The notes under the pieces are model-generated. The model was not told where the DNA came from, ran no database searches, and saw nothing but the letters and a program-made list of their open reading frames with translations. DNA of 23,536 nucleotides, taken from the NCBI GenBank assembly GCA_910577675.1, contig CAJTOR010000032.1:16045-39580 (forward strand), written 5' to 3'. This document shows, piece after piece, positions 22,737 to 23,536 of the stretch. The position numbers and the translations under genes are program-made. The DNA is from an uncultured Lachnospiraceae bacterium (GTDB lineage: Bacteria; Bacillota; Clostridia; Lachnospirales; Lachnospiraceae). The stretch's first letter is position 1. The number at the start of each line of letters is the position of its first letter.

Positions 22737-23222
22737 TCAATATTTATTTTGTTTATTCTGACAATTATTTGTAGCATTTCTATCCATTTCCTGTAAATTT
22801 ATACAGCCCAGCACATTTTCTTTCGGGCAGTCCCATTCTTCCATATGAGCCATACGCGGACATTTCATCTGAAAAACACCATCCACCATACGGTGTACCA
22901 GACACGCCACAGCCGTATCTTCCAGCCGGTACAAAACTTCTTTTCCCTCCCTGCGGCTGCGGATAAAACCACATTGTTTAAGATTGCGCAAATGATGGGA
23001 AACCGCCGGTGCACTCATATCAACCGCAGCGGCAATATCATTGACACACTCCTCACTGTGACAGAGAATCCAAAGAATTTTAAGCCTCGTAGCATCCGAG
23101 AGCTGTGCAAAAATATCCGCCGCCTCGGCAAAAGCCTTTTTTGAAGGCATAACCTCCAGCAACTTCATTGTCCCCTGCCCATGATCGTGCGGGATGGTTC
23201 TCTGCCTTTCTGTCTGCTCCAT
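22737..23222 (-). CDS. ArsR/SmtB-family transcriptional regulator
   Basis: 161 residues. The winged helix-turn-helix spans about 35-105, with FAQLSDATRLKILWIL and the recognition helix in DMSAPAVSHHLRNLK. The protein is longer than classic ArsR. It has an N-terminal HDHG (12-15) and a Cys-rich tail with C121, C132 and C140, plus C54 and C59 in the alpha-3 region, so it probably senses a metal or metalloid. The exact site does not match SmtB alpha-5 or CadC as I know them. The start at 23222 is chosen because GGAGGG is about 4 nt upstream. It heads the tatD-ksgA-GNAT run, an unusual partner set. Its own target may be the divergent promoter at 23425. Confidence 0.88.
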   Translation of the reverse strand: MEQTERQRTIPHDHGQGTMKLLEVMPSKKAFAEAADIFAQLSDATRLKILWILCHSEECVNDIAAAVDMSAPAVSHHLRNLKQCGFIRSRREGKEVLYRLEDTAVACLVHRMVDGVFQMKCPRMAHMEEWDCPKENVLGCINLQEMDRNATNNCQNKQNKY

Positions 23223-23288
23223 AATGCCCTCCATTCTTGCACTTGCAGGTAATAACCGTTTGGGGTAAATAATCTTTTGCGGGTATCG

Positions 23289-23329
23289 TAATCCCTTTGG
23301 GCATTATAATCCCCTAGATTCATAATCCC
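23289..23329 (-). promoter_or_regulatory. Triple direct repeat in the arsR leader
   Basis: GGGATTA (minus strand) occurs at 23329-23323, 23313-23307 and 23295-23289, 16 and 18 bases apart. It lies just downstream of the predicted arsR transcription start and could be a repressor-binding array or an RNA motif. Confidence 0.4.
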
Positions 23330-23336
23330 ATCGTGT

Positions 23337-23365
23337 ATTATACCATTTTTTTTATTGTTTGCATA
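23337..23365 (-). promoter_or_regulatory. Possible arsR promoter
   Basis: A perfect TATAAT (23342-23337) on the minus strand with only TATGCA (23365-23360) at the -35 position, 17 bases away. Transcription would start near 23330, giving a leader of about 107 nt before the ATG at 23222. Confidence 0.4.
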
Positions 23366-23382
23366 GTTCCTTTTATATTCGC

Positions 23383-23434
23383 TCCCTGTCACGCCATACG
23401 TGACAAATTTCCATCTCCCTTTGGTAGACAGGGA
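23383..23434. promoter_or_regulatory. Nested inverted repeats between divergent promoters
   Basis: TGTCACG (23387-23393) and CGTGACA (23399-23405) form a perfect 7-bp palindrome with a 5-base centre. In addition TCCCTGTC (23383-23390) is repeated inverted as GACAGGGA (23427-23434), overlapping the -35 of the plus-strand promoter. This is a reasonable operator candidate for the adjacent ArsR protein. Confidence 0.45.
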
Positions 23435-23453
23435 AAAACTAAAAAGTTATAAT
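23425..23453 (+). promoter_or_regulatory. Divergent sigma-A promoter at the right edge
   Basis: TAGACA (23425-23430), a 17-base spacer and a perfect TATAAT (23448-23453). Transcription would start near 23460 and run out of the window. Confidence 0.65.
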
Positions 23454-23478
23454 ACTATCAGATAATAAAGCAACATAT

Positions 23479-23536
23479 ATGGAACCAAATCAGTTCAACC
23501 TGCACTGTGCCAGGAAGGAAGTTCGGGGAGCAGCGC
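23479..23536 (+). CDS. Possible 5' end of a divergent gene (partial)
   Basis: An ATG at 23479 opens a frame of 19 codons to the window end (MEPNQFNLHCARKEVRGAA). It is about 20 nt downstream of the predicted start of the divergent promoter. There is no clear SD. It could instead be the start of a non-coding RNA; too little is visible to name it. Confidence 0.3.
   Translation, partial: MEPNQFNLHCARKEVRGAA

Noticed and set aside
23490..23536. Second SRP-like or RNase P-like RNA because of AGGAAGGAAG
   Set aside because: None of the surrounding conserved blocks of either RNA is present, and an open frame covers the stretch.

Overview
The window reads as a chromosomal segment of a low-to-mid GC anaerobic Firmicute, most likely a Lachnospiraceae-type Clostridium. 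The reasons are a long Gram-positive SRP RNA with an Alu domain, strong GGAGG-type ribosome binding sites, sigma-A promoters, an anaerobic NrdG-type radical SAM activase, and several large proteins of a kind I associate with that family. No complete insertion sequence, CRISPR array, tRNA or rRNA is visible.

Layout. Bases 1-307 hold a structured, partly tandem element, followed by a small SbsA-like Ig-fold protein (308-646). A minus-strand block follows: a large protein with a Crp-type sensor domain (4265-6595), an elaborate terminator, an ABC ATPase with its own promoter (3238-3981), and a TPR protein with a CbbX/SpoVK-like AAA domain (746-3181). A small unknown protein (6859-7239) and the SRP RNA (about 7325-7597, minus) come next. 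Bases 7.7-9.6 kb are AT-rich and hold a decayed AAA ATPase locus and a pyridoxamine-phosphate-oxidase-like gene. On the plus strand, 9651-12119 is one ORF joining a heparinase II/III-like protein to the tRNA adenosine deaminase TadA. It is followed by NrdG and a GNAT acetyltransferase, closed by a bidirectional terminator. A repeat-rich minus-strand protein (13692-15434) is divergent from a membrane-anchored propeller/solute-binding protein (15798-17996). An Uup-type ABC-F ATPase follows. The right end is a minus-strand run arsR - tatD - ksgA - GNAT (23222 down to 20053), with a divergent promoter at the far right edge.

Two families of non-coding repeats stand out. Family 1 (1-247 and 15592-15759) looks like a 5' leader RNA. 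Two stems can form at corresponding places in both full copies with changed bases, the predicted start site falls at the 5' end of the closing stem, and each copy lies about 110-120 nt upstream of a plus-strand start codon or less. Family 2 (12120-12195 and 18009-18080) is a roughly 75-nt repeat placed directly after one stop codon and before the next gene, in the same orientation both times. These repeats and the heparinase-TadA fusion are the best candidates for undescribed biology. All assignments come from reading motifs by eye; no database or folding program was run.
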